64,000 bases of DNA from Aeromonas caviae (GTDB lineage: Bacteria > Pseudomonadota > Gammaproteobacteria > Enterobacterales > Aeromonadaceae), in the NCBI RefSeq assembly GCF_000819785.1, contig NZ_CDBK01000041.1, forward strand, positions 1 through 64,000, read 5' to 3'. The position numbers and the translations under genes were made by a program. This document shows, piece after piece, positions 53,389 through 62,280 of the stretch. Numbering within the stretch: position 1 is the stretch's first letter; each line of letters begins with the position of its first letter. A model generated the notes under the pieces. It saw nothing but the letters and a program-made list of their open reading frames with translations, made no database searches and was not told the DNA's origin.

Positions 53389-54246
53389 ATGCAAAAACAG
53401 ATTGGTCTTGGTGTCATTTTCGTGTGTGTGATCGGCGGCTTCATGATGGCCGGGGGGCGCCCCATCGCCCTGTGGCAGCCTGCCGAACTCATCATCATCA
53501 TAGGGGCGGCGGTCGGCTCCATGTTCCTTGGCAATTCCAAGGAGGTGATGCATGAAATGTGGCGCCAGATGAAGCTTTGCTTCAAGTCCAACAAGGACGA
53601 GAAGGAGATCTATCGCGAACTGCTGACCCTGATGCACCAACTGCTGGAAGAGACCCGCAACAAGGGGATGAAGGCGCTGGACGAACACGTGGAGAATCCG
53701 CAGCAGAGCTCCGTCTTCCTCATGTATCCCCAGGTATCGGAAGATCCGCAACTGCTGGGCTTCATCATCGACAACCTGCGTCTGCTGGGCATGGGCAAGA
53801 TCACGCCCCATGAGCTCGACACCATACTGGAGCAGGAGATCATGGCCATCGAGGAGGACATGCTCAAGCCCCCCCACGCGCTGCACAAGACAGGGGAGGC
53901 CTGCCCCGGCTTCGGGATCCTGGCGGCGGTGATGGGGATCATCATCACCATGCAGCAACTCGACGGCCCCCTCAGCAACATAGGGGTGCATGTGGCGGCC
54001 GCCCTGGTGGGCACCTTCATCGGCATCTTCCTCTGTTATTGCTTGCTGGAGCCCATCAGCAATGCCATGGAAGAGATGGTCAAGCGTCGTATCGGCATGC
54101 TGATGTGCATCAAGTCGATTTTGATCGCTCAGCTGCGGGGCAAGACGCCGCTGCTCTCCGTCGATTCCGGCCGCAAGATGCTGGAACCTGACGTGAAACC
54201 CAGCTTCCTCGAACTGGAAGACTGGGTGACCAACAGGGCCATGTGA
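53389..54246 (+). CDS. lafT: Lateral motor stator protein LafT (MotA family)
   Basis: A 285-aa stator subunit with four membrane helices and the large cytosolic loop between helices 2 and 3 (about 55-170) that contacts FliG. Proton-type lateral motor in Vibrio and Aeromonas. GGGAG 7 bases upstream sets the ATG. Stop overlaps lafU. Confidence 0.94.
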   Translation: MQKQIGLGVIFVCVIGGFMMAGGRPIALWQPAELIIIIGAAVGSMFLGNSKEVMHEMWRQMKLCFKSNKDEKEIYRELLTLMHQLLEETRNKGMKALDEHVENPQQSSVFLMYPQVSEDPQLLGFIIDNLRLLGMGKITPHELDTILEQEIMAIEEDMLKPPHALHKTGEACPGFGILAAVMGIIITMQQLDGPLSNIGVHVAAALVGTFIGIFLCYCLLEPISNAMEEMVKRRIGMLMCIKSILIAQLRGKTPLLSVDSGRKMLEPDVKPSFLELEDWVTNRAM

Positions 54247-55193
54247 TGCGCAACCACGAGCAGATCGTCATCAAGCGCCAGCAGCGGCGCAGCAGCGCTC
54301 CCAAGGGGGGCGGTGCATGGAAGGTGGCCTTCGCCGACTTCACCCTGGCCATGATGGCCTTCTTCATGGTGCTCTGGATCCTGGCCGTCTCCAGCCAGGA
54401 GGAGCGGGATGTGGTGGCCAGCCGTCTGCGCGACTACAGCATCATGGACAGCGAGGCAAACCCGTTCGACATCAGCAACAGCCCCTATCCGGTGGATCTT
54501 GGCGGCAACCCCTCGGTACTGGAGGAGTTGAGTCCCCAGTTCGTGGAGGAGGGGCAGCGCATGCCCAGACACATGGAGCGGGATCGCAGCATCTTTACCG
54601 ATGGTGCCAAGGGAGGCTATGAGAGCCTGCTGGTGGGCAAGATTGAGGGAGAAAAGCAGATGGCGCAGTTGGCCGGTTTCATCGGGTCCATGGCGGATCA
54701 GATGCAGGCCAGAAACAACCTGGAGCTGCAACTGGTGCCCCAGGGTCTGCGGATCCTGATCCGCGACGATGACGAGCGCGAGATGTACAGCCGTGGCAGC
54801 GCCCGCATCAGCCCCTATTTCCGCCACCTGCTGATGGCACTGGCCCCTGTCTTCCAGCGAGTGGAGAACCGGGTCATGATCTCGGGCCACACCGACAGCA
54901 CCCCCTTTGCCGGTGACAACTACAGCAACTGGGAGCTCTCCTCCGATCGTGCCATGATGGCGAGGCGTGTCCTGCTTGCTGGCGGCATGCCCCCCGAGCG
55001 AGTGGGTCAGGTGGTCGCCATGTCGGATACCATGCTGGACAACACCGCCGATCCCAAAGGCAGCGAGAACCGCCGCATCGAGTTGCTGGTGATGACGACC
55101 CAGGCGGAAAAGAGCCTGGAGCAGCTGTTCAGTGCCCAAACCCAAGCCGCCACCCGGACAGCCAAGGACGCCGTTGCCCATGGAAACCCCTGA
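54246..55193 (+). CDS. lafU: Lateral motor stator protein LafU (MotB family)
   Basis: A 315-aa MotB: basic N-terminus, one membrane helix (about 28-50) carrying the ion-binding Asp31 (FADFTLAMMAFF), plug region and a C-terminal OmpA-like peptidoglycan-binding domain (about 165-290; ISGHTDSTPFAGDNYSNWEL). ATG overlaps the lafT stop; the last 14 bp overlap the PilZ gene. Confidence 0.95.
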   Translation: MRNHEQIVIKRQQRRSSAPKGGGAWKVAFADFTLAMMAFFMVLWILAVSSQEERDVVASRLRDYSIMDSEANPFDISNSPYPVDLGGNPSVLEELSPQFVEEGQRMPRHMERDRSIFTDGAKGGYESLLVGKIEGEKQMAQLAGFIGSMADQMQARNNLELQLVPQGLRILIRDDDEREMYSRGSARISPYFRHLLMALAPVFQRVENRVMISGHTDSTPFAGDNYSNWELSSDRAMMARRVLLAGGMPPERVGQVVAMSDTMLDNTADPKGSENRRIELLVMTTQAEKSLEQLFSAQTQAATRTAKDAVAHGNP

Positions 55194-55638
55194 CGCCGAT
55201 CTCCCCCCCGTGACACCGTTCAAGGATCCCAGGCGCAAGCTGCCGCGCTGGTATCTCCATGACGGGACCACGCCCCTGGAATCCCAGAGTTGCGGCATCG
55301 CGGCCCGGCTCATGGTCTCCGGCCTGCTGTTCGACAAGCGCATCGGACGGGCGGTCATCAAGGATATCGGACCGGGTGGGGTCGGTTTCCTCGCCCCCGC
55401 CCGTTTTACCTTGCCCGATAACGTCAGCCTGTCGTTGTCACCGCGGATCGTGCTGGCGTGTCATATCACCCATCGCAGGGCCATAGGCCAGTACCTCAGC
55501 TTCTACGGCGCGCGATGGGTCGATCCTGACTCGGTGGATCTCGCGCCTGTTCTGAGCCACTGGCGCCACTGTTTCATGGCGCCAGCAGAGGGCGAGCCTG
55601 CTCCAATCCCAGTGGATCCGGCAACCGCTCAAGAGTGA
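55180..55638 (+). CDS. PilZ-domain protein at the end of the lateral locus
   Basis: A 152-aa protein that reads as a PilZ domain: RKLPR (RxxxR) near residue 20, then about 40 residues on, DIGPGGVGF in place of D/NxSxxG. PilZ domains bind c-di-GMP; YcgR-type members brake flagellar motors. The second motif is imperfect (Gly for Ser), so binding must be tested. The ATG lies inside the lafU end, indicating co-translation with the stator gene. Its 3' end overlaps the converging transglycosylase gene by 65 bp. Confidence 0.8.
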   Translation: METPDADLPPVTPFKDPRRKLPRWYLHDGTTPLESQSCGIAARLMVSGLLFDKRIGRAVIKDIGPGGVGFLAPARFTLPDNVSLSLSPRIVLACHITHRRAIGQYLSFYGARWVDPDSVDLAPVLSHWRHCFMAPAEGEPAPIPVDPATAQE

Positions 55639-56620
55639 GGCCTCCCCGCCCCATGTCCAGTCCCCGTGCAGGCAGCAACAGCAGGGGATCGTGCAGGCTT
55701 TCCAGGGACACGGCCCGCACCAGCTGCGGGCGTGTCTCTTGATGACGCGGGGCTGGAGGGGCCTTGCCTCCGCCATAAATGATGGGGCAGTCACTCACCT
55801 CCCGGGGATCGGGCAATCGCCAGGCGGGATTCCACCGGCTTGCCTCGTTCATGGCAACCCCCCGTTCCATGGCCCACTCCAGCAATGAGCAGCCCCCTGG
55901 CTGCCGCCAGACCCGGATATTTTCTCCCGCCTGCCAGGGCGGCAGGACAAACCCGTGCTGCGCCGCTCTGTCCAGCAATTGGGAGAGCGCGAGGAAGCGC
56001 GCCACATAGAGGCGCGTTTCGGTAGGCAACTGCAACTCCCACACATTGCGTGTCCCGCCGTTGAGCACCGCCTTCAGTACTCTTCCCTCTCCCGCGTTGT
56101 AGGCCGCCAGTGCCAGCAACCAGTCCTGCCCGAAGAATTGATGCAGCCACCCGAGGTAGGAGAGCGCCGCCTCCGTCGCCAATGGCAGGGAATAGCGGCC
56201 ATCGAAGCCGTTCGTCATGGGGACGGAGAAGCGGGCTGCGGTATCCGGCATCAACTGCCAGGGCCCGGCGGCGCCCGCCGAGGAGATCACGTCAAGCCGG
56301 TAGCTGCTCTCGATCAGGGGCAGCAGTGCCAGCATGGGTGGGAGATTGCGCGTCTGAACCTGCTCCGTGACCCAGCGGATCATGGGCTGGGACTCGGCGA
56401 GCCTCGTCTGCAGGTGGCTGCGCTGGCGCAGCAGAAAGCGGGTCTGCTCGTTGACCAGCTCGGCACCCGGGCCGACAACGGGGGTAGGAAAACCCGCCTG
56501 CCAGTGATAATGATCATAGGAGTAACAAACGGCACTGCTCAGTAGCGAGAGCCCGGGGAGAAGGCGCAGGGATATTTTGGCAACAGCGGACAGAGCCTGG
56601 CGGGAAAATGATAAAAACAC
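55574..56620 (-). CDS. MltD-like lytic transglycosylase without LysM repeats
   Basis: A 348-aa exported family-23 lytic transglycosylase. Catalytic glutamate in PLIESSYR, then AGAAGPWQLMPDTAARF and ALAAYNAGEGRV, the SLT-domain core (about 95-235). The 100-residue C-terminal part lacks a LysM repeat, so it is shorter than MltD (about 450 aa). N-terminal hydrophobic segment (about 15-33) looks like a signal. Start uncertain: GTG at 56620 (GAGA 7 bases upstream) or TTG at 56632. Converges on the lateral locus; see the finding on the missing LfgJ muramidase. Confidence 0.83.
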   Translation of the reverse strand: MFLSFSRQALSAVAKISLRLLPGLSLLSSAVCYSYDHYHWQAGFPTPVVGPGAELVNEQTRFLLRQRSHLQTRLAESQPMIRWVTEQVQTRNLPPMLALLPLIESSYRLDVISSAGAAGPWQLMPDTAARFSVPMTNGFDGRYSLPLATEAALSYLGWLHQFFGQDWLLALAAYNAGEGRVLKAVLNGGTRNVWELQLPTETRLYVARFLALSQLLDRAAQHGFVLPPWQAGENIRVWRQPGGCSLLEWAMERGVAMNEASRWNPAWRLPDPREVSDCPIIYGGGKAPPAPRHQETRPQLVRAVSLESLHDPLLLLPARGLDMGRGGLTLERLPDPLGLEQARPLLAP

Positions 56621-56686
56621 GATGTATCTCAACAGTTTTTGACAATATCTGTCGACTGTTCATGTGGTATCCAGGACGTGATAAGC

Positions 56687-56983
56687 ATGATAACACGAGT
56701 AAAAAAGACCCCAAAGGCGGGCAGGGCGATTCAGAAATTTCTGCTTTATCTGATCCTCGTTAATTTTGGTTTGATGTGGCTCTATATCATGTATGCCGAC
56801 GAGCTGACATTGGGCGCCAATCTACTGCTGACTTTTCTTCTCATCGTCTATAACCTGCTGCTCTGCCAGCTGGTGGTGCTGCGAGCCCGTCGGGTAGGGG
56901 ATGGATACATCATCTATCCCGTGGTGGGCGTCAGCATTATCCTGTGCGCCGTCGTGCTGTTCCGTTTCATCATTTCCCCGTGA
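56687..56983 (+). CDS. Small unknown membrane protein
   Basis: A 98-aa protein with a basic N-terminus (RVKKTPKAGRAIQK) and three predicted membrane helices (about 17-35, 42-62, 73-95). No family recognised. The ATG at 56687 has AGGA 11 bases upstream; longer starts reach 56639. Its AT-richer codons differ from the flanking genes. Divergent from the transglycosylase and 238 bp before mraZ; context gives no function. Confidence 0.6.
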   Translation: MITRVKKTPKAGRAIQKFLLYLILVNFGLMWLYIMYADELTLGANLLLTFLLIVYNLLLCQLVVLRARRVGDGYIIYPVVGVSIILCAVVLFRFIISP

Positions 56984-57116
56984 AATCGATTAATTACGAG
57001 GCACACTTCGCCGGGATGATTTAATTCCCCCATGAATAACTTGTGGAAAATCAATTCATTTAATCGGTAGTCCCATCACGCTGCGTCAATATGTTCCCCA
57101 TGCCCGAGATCCTTGC

Positions 57117-57145
57117 TTGAAAAGCCCCCTGCTCGTCCTTAAACT
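57117..57145 (+). promoter_or_regulatory. Promoter Pmra of the dcw cluster
   Basis: TTGAAA (57117-57122), 17 bp, TAAACT (57140-57145). Start predicted near 57152, inside the MraZ repeats, about 70 bases before mraZ. Confidence 0.65.
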
Positions 57146-57150
57146 TCATG

Positions 57151-57175
57151 GTGGAGAAAAGTGGATCAAAGTGGT
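57151..57175 (+). promoter_or_regulatory. MraZ operator (three direct repeats)
   Basis: GTGGA, GTGGA and GTGGT at 57151, 57161 and 57171: three 5-bp repeats with exact 5-bp spacers, the arrangement MraZ binds upstream of its own gene in E. coli and mycoplasmas. Placed at the predicted transcription start, as expected for repression. Confidence 0.8.
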
Positions 57176-57221
57176 TTTATTGGGCATCTAGCCTCCATAA
57201 CTCACCTTCGGGGACTGCAAT

Positions 57222-57680
57222 TTGTTGCGTGGCGCTCACGCCATCAGCCTGGACAGCAAGGGGCGGTTGGCGATTCCGACCAAATTTCGTGATTGGCTGC
57301 GCGACGAATGCGACGGTCAGCTGGTCTGCACCATCGACATCGCCCATCCCTGTCTGCTGCTTTATCCCCTGAATGAATGGGAAGAGGTGGAGCGCAAGCT
57401 GAAGACCCTTTCCAGCACCAACCCGGCGGAACGCCGCCTGCAGCGTCTGCTGCTCGGCCACGCGGCCGAATGCGAACTGGATGGCAATGGCCGTCTGCTG
57501 CTCAGCCAACCGCTGCGCAGCCATGCCGGGCTGGACAAGAAAGTCATGCTGGTGGGCCAGCTCAACAAATTCGAGCTGTGGGATGAAGCCCGCTGGCAAC
57601 AACAGATCAACGACGACATCCTGGGCCTGCCCGAGGACGACTGGGCAAGTTCACCACGACTACAGGATTTTTCTTTATAA
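57222..57680 (+). CDS. mraZ: Transcriptional regulator MraZ
   Basis: A 152-aa AbrB-fold repressor of the dcw cluster with two copies of the MraZ motif ([18 protein letters not shown] at about 9-26 and [15 protein letters not shown] at about 84-98). Alignment with E. coli MraZ (MFRGA...) places the start at MLRGAHA, which uses TTG; no ATG or GTG fits. GGGGAC lies 9-10 bases upstream. Confidence 0.94.
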   Translation: MLRGAHAISLDSKGRLAIPTKFRDWLRDECDGQLVCTIDIAHPCLLLYPLNEWEEVERKLKTLSSTNPAERRLQRLLLGHAAECELDGNGRLLLSQPLRSHAGLDKKVMLVGQLNKFELWDEARWQQQINDDILGLPEDDWASSPRLQDFSL

Positions 57681-58619
57681 ATGACCCAAGCCGCTGAACA
57701 CATCACAGTGCTGTTGCACGAAGCCGTCGAAGGGCTGGCCATCAAGCCGGACGGTATCTACGTCGACGGTACCTTTGGCCGGGGGGGTCACTCTCGTCTC
57801 ATTCTCCAGCATCTGGGCCCGAACGGCCGTCTGATCGCCATCGACCGGGATCCCCAGGCCATTGCCGAGGCGGCCAAGATCCAGGATCCCCGTTTCGAGA
57901 TCGTGCACGGTCCCTTCTCCGGCATCACCCGCTATCTGACCGAGCGCGGCCTGCTGGGCAAGGTCGATGGCTTCCTGCTGGATCTCGGTGTCTCCTCCCC
58001 CCAGCTTGACGATGCCGAACGTGGCTTCAGCTTCATGAAGGACGGCCCGCTCGACATGAGGATGGATCCCACCTCCGGTCAGAGCGCCGCCGAGTGGCTG
58101 GCCCGTGCCGATGTGGACGACATCGCCTGGGTGCTGAAAACCTTCGGTGAGGAGCGCTTCGCCAAGAAGATTGCTCGCGCCATCGTGCACGATCGGGTGA
58201 CAGAGCCCTATGTGCGCACCCGCCAGCTGGCGGAGATGATTGCCCGGGTCAACCCGAGCAAGGAGAAGGGCAAGCACGCGGCGACCCGCAGCTTCCAGGC
58301 CATCCGCATCTATATCAACAGCGAGCTGGACGAAATTGAAACCGCCCTCAACGGCGCGCTGGACGTGCTGGCTCCTCACGGTCGTCTCTCCGTCATCAGC
58401 TTCCACTCTCTGGAAGATCGGCTGGTAAAGCATTTTATTCGCAAGCATGAGAAAGGTCCGGAAGTACCCCACGGGATCCCTCTGACCGAAGCCCAGCTGG
58501 CCGGTGGTCGCAAGCTGAAGTCGATCGGCAAGGCACTCAAGCCTTCCGACCACGAGGTCAATGAAAACACCCGGTCCCGCAGCTCGGTGCTGCGGGTCGC
58601 AGAGCGTCTTGCGGAGTAA
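57681..58619 (+). CDS. rsmH: 16S rRNA (cytosine1402-N4)-methyltransferase RsmH
   Basis: A 312-aa SAM-dependent methyltransferase (MraW) acting on C1402, the same nucleotide that RsmI, encoded elsewhere in this window, 2'-O-methylates. SAM motif [13 protein letters not shown] and conserved [18 protein letters not shown]. Abuts mraZ with no gap. Confidence 0.97.
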   Translation: MTQAAEHITVLLHEAVEGLAIKPDGIYVDGTFGRGGHSRLILQHLGPNGRLIAIDRDPQAIAEAAKIQDPRFEIVHGPFSGITRYLTERGLLGKVDGFLLDLGVSSPQLDDAERGFSFMKDGPLDMRMDPTSGQSAAEWLARADVDDIAWVLKTFGEERFAKKIARAIVHDRVTEPYVRTRQLAEMIARVNPSKEKGKHAATRSFQAIRIYINSELDEIETALNGALDVLAPHGRLSVISFHSLEDRLVKHFIRKHEKGPEVPHGIPLTEAQLAGGRKLKSIGKALKPSDHEVNENTRSRSSVLRVAERLAE

Positions 58620-58622
58620 GCG

Positions 58623-58937
58623 ATGAGCGACGTGCGCGTTCACCTCGCCAGGGAGATCGTTGCGGATCTCTGGCGCCACAAGTTGCAGGTCCTGTTGACC
58701 GTCGCCGTGCTGGTCACCGCCTTTGCGGTGATCCTGGTGACCAACATGACCCGGGGTCTGACGGCCAAGCAGAACGATCTGATGGCGGAGGAGGACAGGC
58801 TCAACATCGAGTGGCGCCACCTCTTGCTGGAACAGGGCACACTGGCTGAGCACTCCCGGGTGGCGAGTCTGGCCATGGACAAGTTGCAGATGGCTCGTCC
58901 CCTGGTGACCACTGAAAAGGTAATTACACAACCATGA
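58623..58937 (+). CDS. ftsL: Cell division protein FtsL
   Basis: A 104-aa bitopic divisome protein with one membrane helix (about 20-40) and a periplasmic leucine-zipper coiled coil (about 45-90). Forms FtsQLB and activates FtsWI. Overlaps ftsI by 4 bp. Confidence 0.94.
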   Translation: MSDVRVHLAREIVADLWRHKLQVLLTVAVLVTAFAVILVTNMTRGLTAKQNDLMAEEDRLNIEWRHLLLEQGTLAEHSRVASLAMDKLQMARPLVTTEKVITQP

Positions 58938-60700
58938 CACGCAAGGCCGCCACCAAGGCTCCGGCAAAGGACAAAGCCAAGGCGAAAGCACCCTCACTCT
59001 ACCCGTGGCGCTTTCGTACCCTGGTTTTCTTCATCGGCATCGCGTTTGCGGGGCTGATCCTGCGGCTGGCCTGGATCCAGGTGATCGATCCGGACAGACT
59101 GCGCCAGGAGGGGGACATGCGCTCCCTGCGCACCACCTCCACCCAGGCGGTGCGCGGCATGATCACGGACCGCAATGGCGAGCAGCTTGCGGTATCCGTG
59201 CCGGTCGAAGCGGTCTGGGCCGATCCCAAGACGGTGCATGAGTCCGGTGCCATCCACAACGAGCGTGCCTGGCTGGCACTCTCCGCCGTGCTCAAGCTCG
59301 ACATCAACACCCTCAAGCATCGCATCGCCAACCCGAGCAAGCGCTTTGTCTATCTGCAGCGTCAGGTGACGCCTGCGGTGGCCGAGTACATCAAGGGGTT
59401 GAAGCTGGGGGGCATCTATCTGCGCCCCGAGGCGCGCCGTTTCTACCCGACCGGCGAGATAAGCTCCCACCTGGTGGGGGTGACCAACATCGATGGCAGC
59501 GGCATCGAGGGGATTGAGCGCAGCTACAACGAGTGGCTGACCGCAACCCCTGGCGAGATGAGGGTGCGCAAGGACAGGCAGGGCCGCGTCATCGAGCGCC
59601 TGGGCCTGGTGAAAGAGGGCAAGCACGCCAACGATCTGCAACTGAGCATCGATCAGCGGGTGCAGGCGCTGGCCTATCGCGCCCTCAAACGGGCTACCGA
59701 CGAGAACAAGGCCACCTCCGGCTCCATGGTGATGCTGGATGTGAAGACCGGCGAGGTGCTCGCCATGGTGAACACCCCCTCCTACAACCCGAACAACCGC
59801 GGCCAGTACCAGAGTTTCCGGGTGCGAAACCGGGTGGTGACCGATACCTATGAGCCGGGCTCCACGGTCAAGCCATTGATTTTGCTTAGTGCCTTGCAAG
59901 CCGGTGTCACCAGCTGGAAGGACTTCATCCCGGGCGGCCCCCTCTTCATCGGGGCCAAGCAGATCCGTGACGTGAGTATCCACAAGGCGACCAACCTGTA
60001 CGACATCCTGCGCTACTCCTCCAACATCGGCATGTCGCGCATCGCGCTGCGGATGCCGGCCCAGGAGATGATCAACACCCTGAGCATGGTGGGCTTCGGC
60101 ATGGACACCGGCAGCGGCCTGATGGGGGAGAGCAGCGGCATGCTGCCCCAGCGTCGCCGCTGGTCCGACATCGAGCGAGCCACCCTGTCGTTCGGTTATG
60201 GTCTGCGAGTGACCCCGCTGCAGCTGGCCTCCGCCTACGCCACCCTGGCCAACAAGGGCAAGCGGGTACCGCTCTCCATCATCAAGGTGACCAAGCCGCC
60301 CAAGGGTGAGCAGGTCATCGATCACAACAACGCCGCTGCCATGTTGCAGGCGCTGGAGTACGTGGTCAGCAATGCCATTCCCAAGGCCCAGATCCCCGGT
60401 TATCGGGTCGGTGGCAAGAGTGGTACCGCCAAGGTGGCCGTGGCTGGGGGCTATGGCAAGGACTACATGGCCTGGTTTGCCGGTTTCGCGCCAGCCAGCA
60501 ATCCCCGTTTCGTCATGGTGGTGGTGATCAACGAGCCCAAGGGGGATGCCTACTACGGCGGTGCCGTGGCGACCCCGCCCTTTGCGGAGGCCATGGGAGG
60601 CGTGTTGCAGCTCTTCAACATCCGTCCCGATGCGATCCCGCCCGAGGTACCCGCCAAGCTTGCCCGCACGGAGGCCAACAATGGCGCACCGCGTACTTGA
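58934..60700 (+). CDS. ftsI: Peptidoglycan D,D-transpeptidase FtsI (PBP3)
   Basis: A 588-aa septal transpeptidase. Membrane anchor about 29-49; active-site motifs STVK (Ser310-Lys313), SSN (362-364) and KSGT (495-498). Target of aztreonam and related beta-lactams. Length matches E. coli PBP3 (588). Confidence 0.97.
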   Translation: MTRKAATKAPAKDKAKAKAPSLYPWRFRTLVFFIGIAFAGLILRLAWIQVIDPDRLRQEGDMRSLRTTSTQAVRGMITDRNGEQLAVSVPVEAVWADPKTVHESGAIHNERAWLALSAVLKLDINTLKHRIANPSKRFVYLQRQVTPAVAEYIKGLKLGGIYLRPEARRFYPTGEISSHLVGVTNIDGSGIEGIERSYNEWLTATPGEMRVRKDRQGRVIERLGLVKEGKHANDLQLSIDQRVQALAYRALKRATDENKATSGSMVMLDVKTGEVLAMVNTPSYNPNNRGQYQSFRVRNRVVTDTYEPGSTVKPLILLSALQAGVTSWKDFIPGGPLFIGAKQIRDVSIHKATNLYDILRYSSNIGMSRIALRMPAQEMINTLSMVGFGMDTGSGLMGESSGMLPQRRRWSDIERATLSFGYGLRVTPLQLASAYATLANKGKRVPLSIIKVTKPPKGEQVIDHNNAAAMLQALEYVVSNAIPKAQIPGYRVGGKSGTAKVAVAGGYGKDYMAWFAGFAPASNPRFVMVVVINEPKGDAYYGGAVATPPFAEAMGGVLQLFNIRPDAIPPEVPAKLARTEANNGAPRT

Positions 60701-60795
60701 CGGGCATCCGGCTTTCTCCATCGGCCCCGCTGCTGTCGGGGCGTTTTCCATGGCGTGTAAGAGCGCCCGCATTCCCGCATTTTCGGAGGCTTCCC

Positions 60796-62280
60796 ATGCC
60801 GCCCCGCACACTTGATCAACTGATGAGCCGCTTCGGCATCGATGCCCCGGCGCTTTCCCTCACCGATCTCCAGCTCGACAGCCGGCGGGTCGGTCCCGGC
60901 TCGCTCTTCGTGGCGATTCGTGGCCATCAGGTGGATGGCAGGCGCTTCATCGAACAGGCGGTGGCTCAGGGAGCGACCGCCGTGCTGTTTGAGGAGGACG
61001 GAGAATTCGTCCCTCCGGCGACCCAGATCCCCTGCATCGGCATGAGGGATCTTCCCGCTCGTCTCTCCGAGCTGGCCGGTCATTTCTACGGTCACCCTGC
61101 GCAAAAGCTGCAACTGGTGGGCATCACGGGCACCAACGGCAAGAGCACCACGGCCCTGCTGGTGGCCAACTGGCGCACCCTGCTGGGGGGCAAGGCCGGG
61201 GTCATGGGCACCATAGGCAACGGTCTGTTTGGCGAGCTCATCGAAGCAGAGAACACCACGGGCAGCGCGGTCCAGGTGCAGGCCAATCTGGCCGCCTTGC
61301 AGCAGCAGGGGGCCGATCTGGTGGCGATGGAGGTCTCCAGCCACGGTCTGGTGCAGCATCGCGTGGCGGCCCTGCCGTTTGCCGCGGCAGTCTTCACCAA
61401 CCTGAGCCGGGATCATCTGGACTATCACGGCACCATGGAGGCCTATGCCGCCGCCAAGGAGGAGCTGCTGAAGCTGGTGGATGAGCCTTGCGCCGTCATC
61501 AACGCCGATGACCATCTGGGACGGCAATGGCTGGCGACCTATCCCGGTGCGGTGGCCTTCGGGGTTCATGGTCCGATTGAAAACCATGCCGGACGACAAC
61601 TGACGGCGCAGGATCCCCATTTCCACCAACAAGGTTTTGATACGCGCATTAACTCCAGCTGGGGGAATGGTGTATTATCCGCCCCCTTGCTCGGCCGCTT
61701 CAACGTCAGCAACGTGCTGGGCGCCATGGGCGCCATGCTGGTGCTCGGCTACGACTTCGATGACCTGCTGGCGACGGCCCCCAGACTGCAACCGGTGACC
61801 GGTCGCATGGAGTGCTTCGGCGGTGGCGATGCGCCGCTCGCCGTGGTCGATTACGCCCACACCCCGGATGCGCTGGAGAAGGCATTGCAGGCCCTGCGGG
61901 TGCACTGTCACGGCCGGCTCTGGTGCCTGGTGGGTTGTGGTGGCGACAGGGATCGCGGCAAGCGTCCCATGATGGCTGCCATGGCGGAGCAGCATGCGGA
62001 CTGCGTGATCCTGACCGACGACAATCCCCGTACCGAGGAGCCGGCCCGGATCATGGCCGACATGGTGGCGGGTCTTCGCGATCCCGGCGCCGTGCAGATC
62101 GAGCACGACAGGACCAAGGCAATCCAGCTGGCACTGAGTCAAGCGAGCAAAGAGGACATCATCCTGGTGGCCGGCAAAGGCCACGAGGATTATCAGATCA
62201 TTGGAACCGACAAGCGGCACTACAGCGATCGGGAAACCGTCGCAGCCGCCTTGCACACATTAATGGAGTCATTCAAATGA
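60796..62280 (+). CDS. murE: UDP-MurNAc-tripeptide synthetase MurE (meso-DAP adding)
   Basis: A 494-aa Mur ligase. ATP loop GTNGKST at 112-118; DNPRTEEP near the C-terminus is the meso-diaminopimelate specificity motif, so this is the Gram-negative type. CGGAGG 7 bases upstream sets the ATG at 60796. Overlaps murF by 4 bp. Confidence 0.97.
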   Translation: MPPRTLDQLMSRFGIDAPALSLTDLQLDSRRVGPGSLFVAIRGHQVDGRRFIEQAVAQGATAVLFEEDGEFVPPATQIPCIGMRDLPARLSELAGHFYGHPAQKLQLVGITGTNGKSTTALLVANWRTLLGGKAGVMGTIGNGLFGELIEAENTTGSAVQVQANLAALQQQGADLVAMEVSSHGLVQHRVAALPFAAAVFTNLSRDHLDYHGTMEAYAAAKEELLKLVDEPCAVINADDHLGRQWLATYPGAVAFGVHGPIENHAGRQLTAQDPHFHQQGFDTRINSSWGNGVLSAPLLGRFNVSNVLGAMGAMLVLGYDFDDLLATAPRLQPVTGRMECFGGGDAPLAVVDYAHTPDALEKALQALRVHCHGRLWCLVGCGGDRDRGKRPMMAAMAEQHADCVILTDDNPRTEEPARIMADMVAGLRDPGAVQIEHDRTKAIQLALSQASKEDIILVAGKGHEDYQIIGTDKRHYSDRETVAAALHTLMESFK

